A DNA stretch of 64,000 nucleotides, taken from positions 289,922-353,921 of the forward strand of contig NZ_KQ948771.1 in assembly GCF_001514205.1 (NCBI RefSeq), written 5' to 3'. The DNA comes from Streptomyces griseoruber. GTDB taxonomy: Bacteria > Actinomycetota > Actinomycetes > Streptomycetales > Streptomycetaceae. Both the position numbers and the translations under genes were made by a program. The notes below the pieces were generated by a model, which was not told the DNA's origin, made no database searches, and worked only from the letters and a program-made list of their open reading frames with translations. This document shows positions 15,757-24,675 of the stretch, in pieces. Position 1 is the stretch's first letter, and each line of letters starts with the position of its first letter.

Positions 15757-16635
15757 TCACTTCATACGCGGCGGGGAGTGGCTGGAGGTACCCGCCCGCG
15801 ACCTGCGGGTCAGCAACGCGCCGTCGACCTTCACCGCCCGGTCGTCCCTGGTCGCCCAGCGCCTGCGTACGCCGTCCTCGTGCTCGGCCTGCGCCCGTTC
15901 CACGGCCTCGACGTCCATACCGTCCACGGACCAGGCGACCATGCCGTAGGAGGTGGCGCGCATCGCCAGGTCGGTCTGCGCCTGGTGGCGCTCCAGGGCT
16001 GTGCCCATGGCGTACAGGTTGTTTTCGCAGACGAACAGCAGGGGGAGGTTCCACAGGGCCGCGAGGTTCGCCGTCTCGTGGAACTCGCCCTCGGCGAAGG
16101 CCCCGTCGCCGAAGAAGCAGCACGTGACGCGGTGCTGTCCGCGCATACGGTCGGCGAGCGCCAGGCCGGCGGCCAGGGGGAGCCCGCCGGCGACGATGGC
16201 GTTGCCGCCGTAGAAGCGCCGGCTCGCGTCGAACAGGTGCATGGACCCACCCCGGCCGCCGCTGCACCCGGTGGCCCTGCCGTACATCTCCGCCATGACC
16301 GCCTCGGCGGTGATGCCGCGCGCCAGCGCGTGACCGTGGTCGCGGTAGGTGGAGACGACCGCGTCCTCGGGTGTCAGCGCCTCGTTGACGCCGACGGCGA
16401 CGGCCTCCTCGCCGATGTAGAGGTGGACGAAGCCCCGGATCTTCGTGGCGCTGTACAGCTCGACGCACCGCTCCTCGAAACGCCGGATACGCAGCATCGT
16501 CTCCAGCAGATCCGTGCGGTGCCCCGTACCCGGCCCCAGCTCGGTCTTCGCGGTCTTCGGGGTCTTCGGGGACTTCGCGGCCTTCGGGGACTTCCTTGCG
16601 GGTTTCCGGGTACGGCTGGGGCGGGCCAGGCTCAT
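15757..16635 (-). CDS. pdhA: Pyruvate/2-oxoacid dehydrogenase E1 alpha subunit, C-terminally truncated
   Basis: A 292-residue thiamine-diphosphate E1-alpha protein. Conserved parts are MLRIRRFEERCVELYSATK, VSTYRDHGHALARG, GGSMHLFDASRRFYGGNAIV, the ThDP-binding GDGAFAEGEFHETANLAALW and VCENNLYAMGT, and YGMVAWSVDGMDVEAVE. After about residue 250 the expected C-terminal region (the RTYRFRAHS-type segment with the phosphorylation-loop His, and the final helices) is missing. It is replaced by about 40 unrelated residues. The N-terminus carries a Lys/Pro/Ala-rich repeat of KSPK/KTPK type. The gene overlaps acs by four bases. The beta and E2 genes that normally follow are absent, so it is probably non-functional. 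Confidence 0.75.
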   Translation of the reverse strand: MSLARPSRTRKPARKSPKAAKSPKTPKTAKTELGPGTGHRTDLLETMLRIRRFEERCVELYSATKIRGFVHLYIGEEAVAVGVNEALTPEDAVVSTYRDHGHALARGITAEAVMAEMYGRATGCSGGRGGSMHLFDASRRFYGGNAIVAGGLPLAAGLALADRMRGQHRVTCCFFGDGAFAEGEFHETANLAALWNLPLLFVCENNLYAMGTALERHQAQTDLAMRATSYGMVAWSVDGMDVEAVERAQAEHEDGVRRRWATRDDRAVKVDGALLTRRSRAGTSSHSPPRMK

Positions 16636-18422
16636 ACGGATCCCTCCAACGTGGACAGGTCGCCGGTGGGCAGGCCGAGTTCGCGTGCGCGCAGCAGTCG
16701 GCGCATCACCTTGCCGCTGCGGGTCCTGGGCAGGTTCTGGTCGAACGCGATCTCCCGGGGAGCGACGGCGGGACCCAGCTTGCGGCGGCCGAAGCCCAGC
16801 AGCTCCCGTTCCAGGTCCGGGGTCGCCTCCACCCCCGGGCGCAGGGACACGAACGCCTTGACGACGTTCCCGGCGACCGGGTCCGGCCGCCCGATCACCC
16901 CCGCCTCGGCCACCAGCGGGTGTTCCATCAGCGCGCTCTCCACCTCGAACGGGCCGATGAGATGACCCGCCGACTTGATCACGTCGTCGGCGCGTCCCAC
17001 GAACCAGTACCAGCCGTCGGCGTCCCGGCGCACCAGATCGCCGGTCAGGTACCAGCCGTCGGCGAACGCCGCGTCGTAGCGCTCCTTGTCGTGCAGATAG
17101 CCGCGGAACATCGAGGGCCACCCCGGCCGCAGCGCCAACTCGCCCTCGACGCCGGGAGTGCCCACTTCCGTCACCCTGCCGTCGACGACCAGGGCACGGC
17201 CGTCCTCGCCCTGCTCCAGCACGCTCGCCTCGACTCCTGGCAGTGGCCGTCCCATCGAGCCGGGCCGGATCTCGCAGGCCGCGAAGTTCGCGATCATGAT
17301 GCTGCCGGTCTCCGTCTGCCACCAGTTGTCGTGCACCGGCAGGCCCAGCACGTCCCGGCCCCATACGACGGCCTCCGGGTTGAGGGGCTCACCGACGGAG
17401 GCGACGAAGCGGAGGGCGGAGAGGTCGTGCGAGCGCGGCAGGGCGTAGGGGCCCTGGCGCGGTGTGGCGCGCATCAGCATGCGCAGGGCCGTCGGGGCGG
17501 TGTACCAGACCGTGACGTGTTGTCCGCCGAGGATCCGGTACCAGCGCCGTGCGTCGTAGTCGCCCTCGTCGAGGACCACCGTCACGCCGTGGACGAGCGG
17601 GGCGATGACGCCGTACGACATGCCGGTGACCCAGCCGGGGTCGGCGGTGCACCAGTACACGTCCTCGGGACGCAGGTCGAGTGCGTGGGCGGCGGTGGCG
17701 TAGTGCGCGACGACCGCCTCGTGGACGTGGACCGCGCCCTTGGGCGTGCCGGTGGTACCGCTGGTGAAGTGCAGCAGGGCCATGTCGTCGGGGGACGTCG
17801 GGGGAATGGCGAAGGTGTCGGGGGCCGTGGACATCAGGCCGTCGAAGGACGCGGTGCCAGGCAGCTCTGCGGCGCCGGGGCCGATGATCAGGACGTGTTC
17901 CAAGCCGGGCAACGACGCGCGGCGCCCGGCGACCTTGCGCCGGTAGAGGTCCGCGGTGGTGACCAGGACCCGCGCGTCGCCGAGACGCAGCCGCTGCTCG
18001 ACCGGATCGGGGCCGAACGCTGAGAAGAGGGGGCAGAGCACGCTGGTGTTCTTCAGCGTGCCGAGCACCGTCGTGTACAGCTCGGGGCGGCGGCCGAGCA
18101 GCGTGAACACCCGGTCCCCGTGGCCGACGCCGAGCGACCGCAGTACGTTCGCGAAGCGGGCGGTACGGCGGGTCAGCTCGGCGTACGTGACGGTGGAGAC
18201 GGAGTCGTCCCGGGCCACGCAACTCAGCGCGACCTTCTCCCCGGCACCCGAAGCCGCGTGCCGGTCGACCGCCTCGTGGGCCATGTTGAGGCCGCCGCCG
18301 GGGAGCCCGGCCAGCTCGCTGCGCGCCTGCGACCACGTGAAGGCCGAGCGGGTCAGGTCGTAGTCGGCGAGACGCGGCGGCACCGCGGGGTCGGTGTCCT
18401 TGGGGATGGTGTCCCAGTGCAT
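16632..18422 (-). CDS. acsA: Acetate--CoA ligase (AMP-forming)
   Basis: A 596-residue ANL-family adenylating enzyme of the AcsA type, which makes acetyl-CoA from acetate, ATP and CoA. Motifs include the P-loop-like LHFTSGTTGTPKGAVH, DVYWCTADPGWVTGMSYGV, the A5-type DNWWQTETGSIM, WYLTGDLVRRDADGWYWFVGRADDVIKSAGH and the C-terminal NLPRTRSGKVMRRLLRA with the catalytic Lys that is a known acetylation site. The ATG at 18422 gives MHWDTIPKDTDPAVPP. It overlaps the E1-alpha gene in one operon, linking acetate activation with oxoacid oxidation. The neighbouring formate dehydrogenase and stress protein suggest a slow-growth or low-oxygen setting. Confidence 0.92.
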   Translation of the reverse strand: MHWDTIPKDTDPAVPPRLADYDLTRSAFTWSQARSELAGLPGGGLNMAHEAVDRHAASGAGEKVALSCVARDDSVSTVTYAELTRRTARFANVLRSLGVGHGDRVFTLLGRRPELYTTVLGTLKNTSVLCPLFSAFGPDPVEQRLRLGDARVLVTTADLYRRKVAGRRASLPGLEHVLIIGPGAAELPGTASFDGLMSTAPDTFAIPPTSPDDMALLHFTSGTTGTPKGAVHVHEAVVAHYATAAHALDLRPEDVYWCTADPGWVTGMSYGVIAPLVHGVTVVLDEGDYDARRWYRILGGQHVTVWYTAPTALRMLMRATPRQGPYALPRSHDLSALRFVASVGEPLNPEAVVWGRDVLGLPVHDNWWQTETGSIMIANFAACEIRPGSMGRPLPGVEASVLEQGEDGRALVVDGRVTEVGTPGVEGELALRPGWPSMFRGYLHDKERYDAAFADGWYLTGDLVRRDADGWYWFVGRADDVIKSAGHLIGPFEVESALMEHPLVAEAGVIGRPDPVAGNVVKAFVSLRPGVEATPDLERELLGFGRRKLGPAVAPREIAFDQNLPRTRSGKVMRRLLRARELGLPTGDLSTLEGSV

Positions 18423-18718
18423 CGGTGCTCCTCCCGGCACTGCCCCCGTTTCTCCAGGGTCCCCGAGCGGCGCTGTGACCGCACTTCGGTCGCAGGACAT
18501 GGTCCGACGCACCGATGGGGCGCATGCACGGCGTCATGGAGCCGGGGGCCGCCCGCTTCTTGCGGGCCCGAATCGCACGGTGCGCGGCTCCGCTCCGCTT
18601 CTCCGTGTCACCTTGTGGCCCTCGGCTCACTTCCATGACACCGCTGTGCGCCGCCGGTGTGCAGGGCCGAAGGGCCCTTGGCAGCTCGGCCGACCGGCCC
18701 GGCCCGGCGGCGCGGCAC

Positions 18719-18790
18719 GACCTTCACCACACCGGCGACCCGACCGTCGGCCTCCACGACCGGCACGGCACTGACATTCCGGCGGTTCGG
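18719..18790 (-). pseudogene. CBS-domain remnant
   Basis: On the minus strand one frame reads RNVSAVPVVEADGRVAGVV, the characteristic core of a CBS (cystathionine beta-synthase) domain, followed by KVVPRR. There is no start codon or second CBS domain, and the frame is not part of a credible gene. CBS proteins commonly sit beside universal stress proteins in actinobacterial stress islands, so this is probably what remains of such a neighbour. The rest of the 508-base gap 18423-18930 holds a small GCCCGC/GCGGGC hairpin at 18551-18567 and no gene that I can support. Confidence 0.5.
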
Positions 18791-18930
18791 CTCTCCGTCC
18801 CCGGCATCACCGGGCCGTGTGCCATCGCAACCCGGCCGGAGGCGCCCGACCTGTGTCGCGGTCGCTCGCCTGCGGTGCGACGGTATTCACAGGGGTCTCC
18901 GAGCAGCAGGACGGGAAGGCGGTGGCGGTG

Positions 18931-19785
18931 ATGGAACTCCCGCTGGTCGTGGGCGTCGACGGATCGGACTCCAGCCTGCTGGCGGTCGACTGGGCAGTGG
19001 ACGAGGCGGCACGGCACGGACTGCCGCTGCGGCTGGTCCACGCCTTCCGGTGGGAGCGTTACGAGCGAACCCTGCCGTCGTTCACCACCGGTCGTCGTTC
19101 CGGGGAGGTGATGGCGCAGAACATCGTTGCTTCCTGCGCGCAACGCGCCGGACTCCGGGACCCGGAGGTGAAGGTGTCCGAGGAGGTACTCCCCGACGAC
19201 GCCGTGTCCGCACTGCTGCGCACGGCGCCCGACGCGTTCGCCCTGGTCGTGGGAGAACGCGGGCGGGGTGAGGTGCCCGGGCTGCTTCTGGGGTCGGTCA
19301 GCCTGGCCGTGGCGGCGCGCGCGGCGTGCCCGGTCGTCGTGGTCCGGGGCGCGAAGCCCAACGTCCAGGGATCCCTCGGCCGGATCGTGGTCGGCGTCGG
19401 CGACGAGGCCGAGCACACGGGTGCCGTACGGTTCGCCGCCCACGAGGCACAGGCACGCGGCTGCGCCCTGACAGCCGTACGGGCATGGCGCCGCCCGGCC
19501 CACGCCGGGGACGACGCCACCCAGGCGCATGACGAGCGGGCCTCCACCGAACTGGAGGACGCCCTGCGCGAAGCCGCGCGGGAACACCCCGACCTCTCCG
19601 TCCACCGCCACACCGTCGAGGGCCCGGCGCACCGCGTCCTGCTCGACGCTGCGGCCGACGCCGACCTGGTCGTCGTCGGAGCCCGACGCAGGCACGGCCA
19701 CTTCGGTCTGCAACTCGGCAGGGCCGCCCACACCCTGCTGCATCACTCCGCCTGCCCGGTCGCCGTCGTCCCTCAGCGGGTCTGA
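18931..19785 (+). CDS. Universal stress protein with two UspA domains
   Basis: A 284-residue tandem UspA protein. Domain 1 starts LPLVVGVDGSDSSLLAVDWAV and ends with the nucleotide-binding pattern VVGERGRGEVPGLLLGSVSLAVAARAACPVVVV, a variant of the G-2x-G-9x-G(S/T) ATP motif. Domain 2 starts GRIVVGVGDEAEHTGAVRFAA and ends VVGARRRHGHFGLQLGRAAHTLLHHSACPVAVV. Two-domain Usps in actinobacteria bind ATP and are induced in hypoxia or stationary phase. The ATG at 18931 is chosen over upstream in-frame codons because the domain begins immediately after it. The end overlaps the convergent formate dehydrogenase gene by 13 bases. Confidence 0.88.
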   Translation: MELPLVVGVDGSDSSLLAVDWAVDEAARHGLPLRLVHAFRWERYERTLPSFTTGRRSGEVMAQNIVASCAQRAGLRDPEVKVSEEVLPDDAVSALLRTAPDAFALVVGERGRGEVPGLLLGSVSLAVAARAACPVVVVRGAKPNVQGSLGRIVVGVGDEAEHTGAVRFAAHEAQARGCALTAVRAWRRPAHAGDDATQAHDERASTELEDALREAAREHPDLSVHRHTVEGPAHRVLLDAAADADLVVVGARRRHGHFGLQLGRAAHTLLHHSACPVAVVPQRV

Positions 19786-22523
19786 GGGCCACCGCGTGGC
19801 CCGGTCCTGCCGAGCCGAGGAGAAACCGCTTCGTGCGCCGCGCCGGACACACGTACCGCGGTGACCTTGTACTCGGGGCAGGAGGTAACGGTGTCCGTGT
19901 GGTCGGAGGTGAGGCGGTTCACGCCGCTCGCGGGGAAGTGGAAGGAACTGAACACCTGGCCGGGTGCGGTCTGTTCGCTGACCCGGGCGACGAGCCGGGC
20001 CCGGCCGTGCCGGCTCTCCACGGTGAGCTGTGCGCCGTTCCGCACGTCGTACCGGGCGGCGTCATCGGGGTGGAGGTCGAGGTGGTCGACGGGATCGAGT
20101 GCGAGGGTGCCGCCGCGGCGGGTCATGCTGCCGGAGTTGTAGTGCGCCCAGCGCCGACCGGTGACCAGGAGCAGTGGGTAGTCGTCGTCGGGTTGCTCAC
20201 CGGGTGGGAGGTAGGGGGCCGCGGAGAGGTGGGCCCGTCCGTCCGGTGTGGCGAAGCGCTCCTCGTACAGCTTGGCCAGCCCGGGGCGGCCCGGGTGAGG
20301 GCACGGCCACGGCACGGCGCCCTCCCGGTCCAGCCGTTCATGGGACAGACCGGCGAAGACGGGCGCGATGCGTCCGCATTCGGCAAGGGCGTCGGCCGGA
20401 CGGGGGCAGGCCAGGTCGGCCCCCATCGCAGCGGCGAGGGCGTGGACGACGTCGAAGTCGCTCCAAGCCTCACCCGGCGCAGGCACGGCGGGGCGGACCC
20501 GCTGGAACCTGCGGTCGAAGTTGACGAAGGTGCCGTCCTTCTCCAGCCAGGACGCGGCCGGCAGGACGACGTCGGCATGGCGGGCGGTCTCGGACAGGAA
20601 GAGTTCGTTGCACACCACGAGCGGGCATGTCCGAAGGGCTTCGGTCACGCGGTTCGTGTCGGGGTCGGTCGCGCAGACGTCCTCGCCGATGACCCACAAC
20701 GCCCGCAGATCCCCGGCCCGCGCGGCGGCGAACATGTCCGGGATCCTCAGGCCCGGGCGGTCCGGGATCCGTACACCCCACACCGCTTCGGCCCGGGACC
20801 TTGCGCCAGGGTCGGTCACCTTCCCGTAGCCGGGCAGCAGGTCGGGCAGCGCGCCCATGTCCGAGGCGCCCTGGACGTTGTTCTGGCCGCGCAGCGGATT
20901 GACACCGTACCCGTGGTCGGTGCCGACGGCGCCGCGCAGGATCGCCAGATTGGCCAGTGAGCGCACGCCGTCCGTGCCGTGCAGGTGCTCGGTGACGCCG
21001 AGGCCGTAGACGATGGCCGGCTGCTCGGCCCTGCCGTACAGCCGCGCGGCGGCGACCAGGTCCGCGGCGGGTACCCCGGTGGTCTGCGCGACCCGGTCGG
21101 GCGGGTAGTCGTCCAGCAGCTCGGTGAGCTCGGACAGACCGGTGGCCCGCTCGCGCAGGAACTCCTCGTCGGCCAGTCCTTCGGTGAGCAGGACGCGGGC
21201 GAGCCCGTGGAAGAGCGCCACGTTGGTGCCGGGCCGGGGCCGTAGATGCACGTCGGCGTGCAGGGCGAGGCCCACGGCGCGGGGGTCGGCGACGATCAGC
21301 CTGGCGCCGTGCAGCACGCGCTGGAGCAGCCGCGCGCCGACCACCGGGTGGGCCTCGACGGGATTGGCGCCGACGACCAGCAGGCAGTCCGCCCGCTCCA
21401 CGTCGTCGAAGCTGTCCGTGCCCCCGGAGAGCCCGAAGGAAGCGGTCAGGCCGGCGGCGGACGGCGAGTGGCACAGGCGGGAGCAGTTGTCGACGTTGTT
21501 CGTGCCGATGACGGCCCGCATGAACTTCTGGACGAGGTAGTTCTCCTCGTTCGTGGCGCGGGCCGAGGAGATCGCTGCCACGGAGTCCGCGCCGCCGTCC
21601 GTGACGGCCGCGCCCAGCCCTCGCGCGACATGCCCGAGTGCCTCGTCCCAGCTCACCGGCTCGAGGCGGCCGTCGCGCCGCAGCAGGGGCCGTGTGAGGC
21701 GTTCGGGAGAGGTGAGATATCCGTGGGCGAAGCGTCCCTTGACACAGGCGTGCCCCCGGTTGACCGGGCCGTCCCGGGCGGGGAGGACCGCCGTGACCCC
21801 GCCGTCGGAGGCGACGACGTCCAGAGCGCAGCCGACACCGCAGTATCCGCATGTCGTACGCGTCCCGGCCGGCCGGTGGGCGGAGGTGAGCCCGCGCCCT
21901 GGCCCCGGCTCGGTGATCGCGCCGGTGGGACAGGTGTCCACGCATCCGCCGCAGGCCACGCAATCCGACTCGGCCCAGGGCCCGCCGGTTCCGGGAGCGA
22001 CCACCGTGTCGGCGCCCCGGCCGGTCAGGGTCAGGGCGAAGGTACCCTGCACCTCGGCGCACATGCGGACACACCTCCCACAGGCGATGCAGAGGTCCCG
22101 GTCCAGGTGGACGTAAGGGTGGGAGTCGTCCGCACCCCGGCCTCCGGCAGCCCGAGCCGTGTCGGGGCCGATGCCCGACGAGCGGCAGACCTCGGCCAGT
22201 TCGCTGGGGTTGTCCCCGGTGAGGGCGCGGGGCGGCAGAGCCGATGCGATGAGCTCCACCGCGTCCCGGCGCAGCCGCCGGAGATCGTCGGCGGCGGCTT
22301 CGACATGCGCCCCCGATGCGGCCGGGGTCACGCAGGCCGCCACGACCGACCCGTCGGCCCGCACGAGACACGTACGGCATGACCCGGCCGGGCCGATCCG
22401 GTCGTCGGAGCAGAGCGAGGGCAGTTCGACACCGGCTGCCCGTACCGCCACGAGCAGTGAGGCTCCCTCGGGAACGGTGACGCCCGTACCGTCGACCTCG
22501 ACCTCGATACCGCTTCCGGTCAT
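19773..22523 (-). CDS. Formate dehydrogenase alpha subunit (Mo/W-bis-MGD, Cys type)
   Basis: A 916-residue molybdopterin oxidoreductase. It has an N-terminal [2Fe-2S] domain (Cys38, 49, 52, 64) and two [4Fe-4S] motifs, CIACGRCVRMC (145-155) and CVACGGCVDTC (188-198). A further cluster motif, CGYCGVGC (225-232), leads into the bis-MGD domain. The active-site pair is Cys351-His352 in SRLCHSP, the cysteine counterpart of selenocysteine in E. coli FdhF. The C-terminal pterin-binding domain includes LLLVTGRRWAHYNSGSMTRR. It should oxidise formate to CO2 and pass electrons to the NuoE/NuoF-like partner. The ATG at 22523 overlaps the partner's stop (ATGA). Confidence 0.92.
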   Translation of the reverse strand: MTGSGIEVEVDGTGVTVPEGASLLVAVRAAGVELPSLCSDDRIGPAGSCRTCLVRADGSVVAACVTPAASGAHVEAAADDLRRLRRDAVELIASALPPRALTGDNPSELAEVCRSSGIGPDTARAAGGRGADDSHPYVHLDRDLCIACGRCVRMCAEVQGTFALTLTGRGADTVVAPGTGGPWAESDCVACGGCVDTCPTGAITEPGPGRGLTSAHRPAGTRTTCGYCGVGCALDVVASDGGVTAVLPARDGPVNRGHACVKGRFAHGYLTSPERLTRPLLRRDGRLEPVSWDEALGHVARGLGAAVTDGGADSVAAISSARATNEENYLVQKFMRAVIGTNNVDNCSRLCHSPSAAGLTASFGLSGGTDSFDDVERADCLLVVGANPVEAHPVVGARLLQRVLHGARLIVADPRAVGLALHADVHLRPRPGTNVALFHGLARVLLTEGLADEEFLRERATGLSELTELLDDYPPDRVAQTTGVPAADLVAAARLYGRAEQPAIVYGLGVTEHLHGTDGVRSLANLAILRGAVGTDHGYGVNPLRGQNNVQGASDMGALPDLLPGYGKVTDPGARSRAEAVWGVRIPDRPGLRIPDMFAAARAGDLRALWVIGEDVCATDPDTNRVTEALRTCPLVVCNELFLSETARHADVVLPAASWLEKDGTFVNFDRRFQRVRPAVPAPGEAWSDFDVVHALAAAMGADLACPRPADALAECGRIAPVFAGLSHERLDREGAVPWPCPHPGRPGLAKLYEERFATPDGRAHLSAAPYLPPGEQPDDDYPLLLVTGRRWAHYNSGSMTRRGGTLALDPVDHLDLHPDDAARYDVRNGAQLTVESRHGRARLVARVSEQTAPGQVFSSFHFPASGVNRLTSDHTDTVTSCPEYKVTAVRVSGAAHEAVSPRLGRTGPRGGPQTR

Positions 22524-24205
22524 GACTCCCATCCCGGCAGTCGCTCCCCGTAGGCGCGGGCGAGGCTGCGCACCGCCGGTGGGATGCGCCGCCCGAAGGC
22601 GCACAGACTCGCCTCGGCGAGGACACGCCCGAGTCGTTCCCATTCGGGGCCGGGCGGGGTCCCGGCCGACGCCAGCTCCAGGCCGCGGCGCGAGCCCACC
22701 CGGCAGGGGGAACACGCGCCGCAGCTCTCCGCCGCCGCGAACTGCCAGATGTGCCGCAGCGCTTCCCGAGGCGGCACCCGCTGGTCGAAGGCGACCAGCC
22801 CGGCATGGCCGAGCGCGGCGCCACGGGACGCGAGGCCGGCGGTGGTCAGCGGTACGTCCAGCGCGTCAGGGCCGAGGAAACCGCCCAACGGACCGCCGAC
22901 CTGCAACGCGGCGAGCTCGCTGCCGTCCTGCAGACCGCCGCCCAGCTCGGTGACGATGCGCGGCAGCGGGGTCCCCAGCTCGACCTCGTACGCCCCCGGC
23001 CGGGCGAACCGCTCCGACAGACAGACCAGCTTCGTCCCGCTCTCGTCGGGTGTGCCACGTCGGGCGTAGTCCTCTCCGCCACGCGCGATGATCCACGGGA
23101 CGGAGGCGAGGGTCTCGACGTTGTTCACCACCGTGGGCGCGCCCCACAGACCGCGCCGGGTGGGGTAGGGCGGGCGCGGCCGGGCACAGCCCCGGTCCCC
23201 CTCCAGGCTCGCGATCAGCGCCGTCTCCTCGCCCGCCACGTACGATCCGGCGCCCGCCACCACCTCGACGTCGAGCCTCGTGTCCGTCGCGTGCACGGAC
23301 GGGCCGAAGTGCCCGTCGGCGTACGCCTGTTGCACCGCCTCCCGCATCCGCGCCAGGGCCAGCGGATACTCCGAGCGCACCAGGATCACACCCCGGCCGG
23401 CCCCGCACGCGAAGCACGCCAGGGCCAAGCCCTCCAGCACCCGCTCCGGCTCCGCCTCCATCAACAGCCGGTCGGCATAGGAGCCGGGATCCCCCTCATC
23501 CCCGTTGGCCACGACGACGGTGCCGGGAGTCCGGCCGGCCGCCTCCCACTTCGAGGCCACCCGGAATCCCGCGCCACCACGGCCCCGCAGACCGGAGGCG
23601 GCCACCTCCCGCTGAACCTCGTCAGGACGGCCCGCCGTCACCGTCCGCGGCCACACCTGCCACGGGCGCTCACCGGCCAGTACCGTTCCCAGGAGCACGG
23701 GGTCGCCGGTGTCGTCTGCCACCGGGATCCCGGGCGCCCGTGAGGGTGCGCGTCCCGCGAGCTGACCGGTCAGCGTCCGGCCGGTGCACGGGGTGTCGTC
23801 GTCGAGTGCCGCGGGGCCCGTGTAGCAGTACCCCAGACAGCGGATCGTCTGCAGCGAGGTCTCACCGTCGGGCGAGACCCTGCCCGCGGCGACGCCCAAC
23901 TCGTGCTCCACATCGGGGAGGTGCCGGCCGGCCTGTGCGGCGAAGCACGCGGTTCCCGCACAGACGCGGACGTGACGGCGGCTGTGCGGGGCGGCGAGGT
24001 CCGCGTAGTACCCGGCCGGTCCGAGCGCGGACGCAGCGGGAAGTCCCAGAGCGGCGGCGACGGCCGGAGCCCAGGTTCCGGGGCTGTCCGCCGTTCCCGC
24101 CCTGGCCTCCGCCAGCGACTCGATCAGCCGGCCTCCCGGCCGACCGCGCCGGTCGGCCAGGGCCCGAAACGCATCGAAACGGTCCGCGGAGCCCACGGGA
24201 ATCAT
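22520..24205 (-). CDS. Formate dehydrogenase NuoE-NuoF fused electron-transfer subunit
   Basis: A 561-residue fusion. The N-terminal part is NuoE-like with a thioredoxin-fold [2Fe-2S] site at Cys82, Cys87, Cys123 and Cys127 (VCAGTACFAAQAG, then CLGYCY). The C-terminal part is NuoF-like, with the FMN/NADH region SGLRGRGGAGFRVASKWEAA and NGDEGDPGSYADRLLMEAEP, and the [4Fe-4S] motif ESCGACSPCRVGSRRGLELA. It passes electrons from the alpha subunit to NAD+. Fusion of the two subunits resembles the beta subunits of NAD-dependent formate dehydrogenases and bidirectional hydrogenases. The ATG at 24205 begins MIPVGSADRFDAF. It is the first gene of the fdh operon. No fdhD or maturation gene was seen nearby. 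Confidence 0.9.
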   Translation of the reverse strand: MIPVGSADRFDAFRALADRRGRPGGRLIESLAEARAGTADSPGTWAPAVAAALGLPAASALGPAGYYADLAAPHSRRHVRVCAGTACFAAQAGRHLPDVEHELGVAAGRVSPDGETSLQTIRCLGYCYTGPAALDDDTPCTGRTLTGQLAGRAPSRAPGIPVADDTGDPVLLGTVLAGERPWQVWPRTVTAGRPDEVQREVAASGLRGRGGAGFRVASKWEAAGRTPGTVVVANGDEGDPGSYADRLLMEAEPERVLEGLALACFACGAGRGVILVRSEYPLALARMREAVQQAYADGHFGPSVHATDTRLDVEVVAGAGSYVAGEETALIASLEGDRGCARPRPPYPTRRGLWGAPTVVNNVETLASVPWIIARGGEDYARRGTPDESGTKLVCLSERFARPGAYEVELGTPLPRIVTELGGGLQDGSELAALQVGGPLGGFLGPDALDVPLTTAGLASRGAALGHAGLVAFDQRVPPREALRHIWQFAAAESCGACSPCRVGSRRGLELASAGTPPGPEWERLGRVLAEASLCAFGRRIPPAVRSLARAYGERLPGWES

Positions 24206-24330
24206 GACCTCATCGTGGAGCCGGTGGCCGGCGACCGCAATCGGGCGGCGGCGGGCGCTGTCCGCGTCTTCCCCAGCCTCGGCGTGACCCTCACGGCGGG
24301 AGGCCAGCCGGGCGGGACCAGCGGACGTAT

Positions 24331-24480
24331 ATGCCGCGCAGCGTGGTGATCTGCCGGGACTGCCGCTGTGGCAGCCCCGAAGATCAGCGGAGTCGATCGC
24401 ACCCAGCAGGTCGCGCCCCGGCTGGAGCGGCTGCTGTGCGACGACGTGGAGCGACACGTCGAGGTCATCGGCTCCCGTCT
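24331..24480 (+). pseudogene. Possible decayed small [2Fe-2S] ferredoxin-like gene
   Basis: An ATG at 24331 opens MPRSVVICRDCRCGSPE, resembling the CRDCCCG start of small actinobacterial ferredoxin-like proteins. The expected continuation appears instead in another frame as KISGVDRTQQVAPRLERL. Two frames are thus needed to follow the similarity, and the later Cys motif is missing. The rest of the gap 24206-24675 gives no supported gene. This is a weak call based on memory of the family pattern. Confidence 0.25.
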
Positions 24481-24675
24481 GGAGCCGGCAGCCGGCGACG
24501 TCCTCTCGGACGGGAAGTCGTCCCTCGCGGCGGCGAACGCGCTGACGCTCGATGTGGACAGGTCGCGGGCGGCGGCCGAGCCCTCGTCCCTCTCGTCGCG
24601 TCGTCGCGATCGTGAGGGTGTCACCGGCAGTAAACCCAGGTGCGGGGACCCGGGGTCCGGGGAGAAGATGCGGCT

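Noticed and set aside
16560..16620. Repeated GTCTTCGGG/ACTTCGCGG words at the start of pdhA
   Set aside because: They encode the Lys/Pro-rich N-terminal repeat of the protein and do not represent a separate element.
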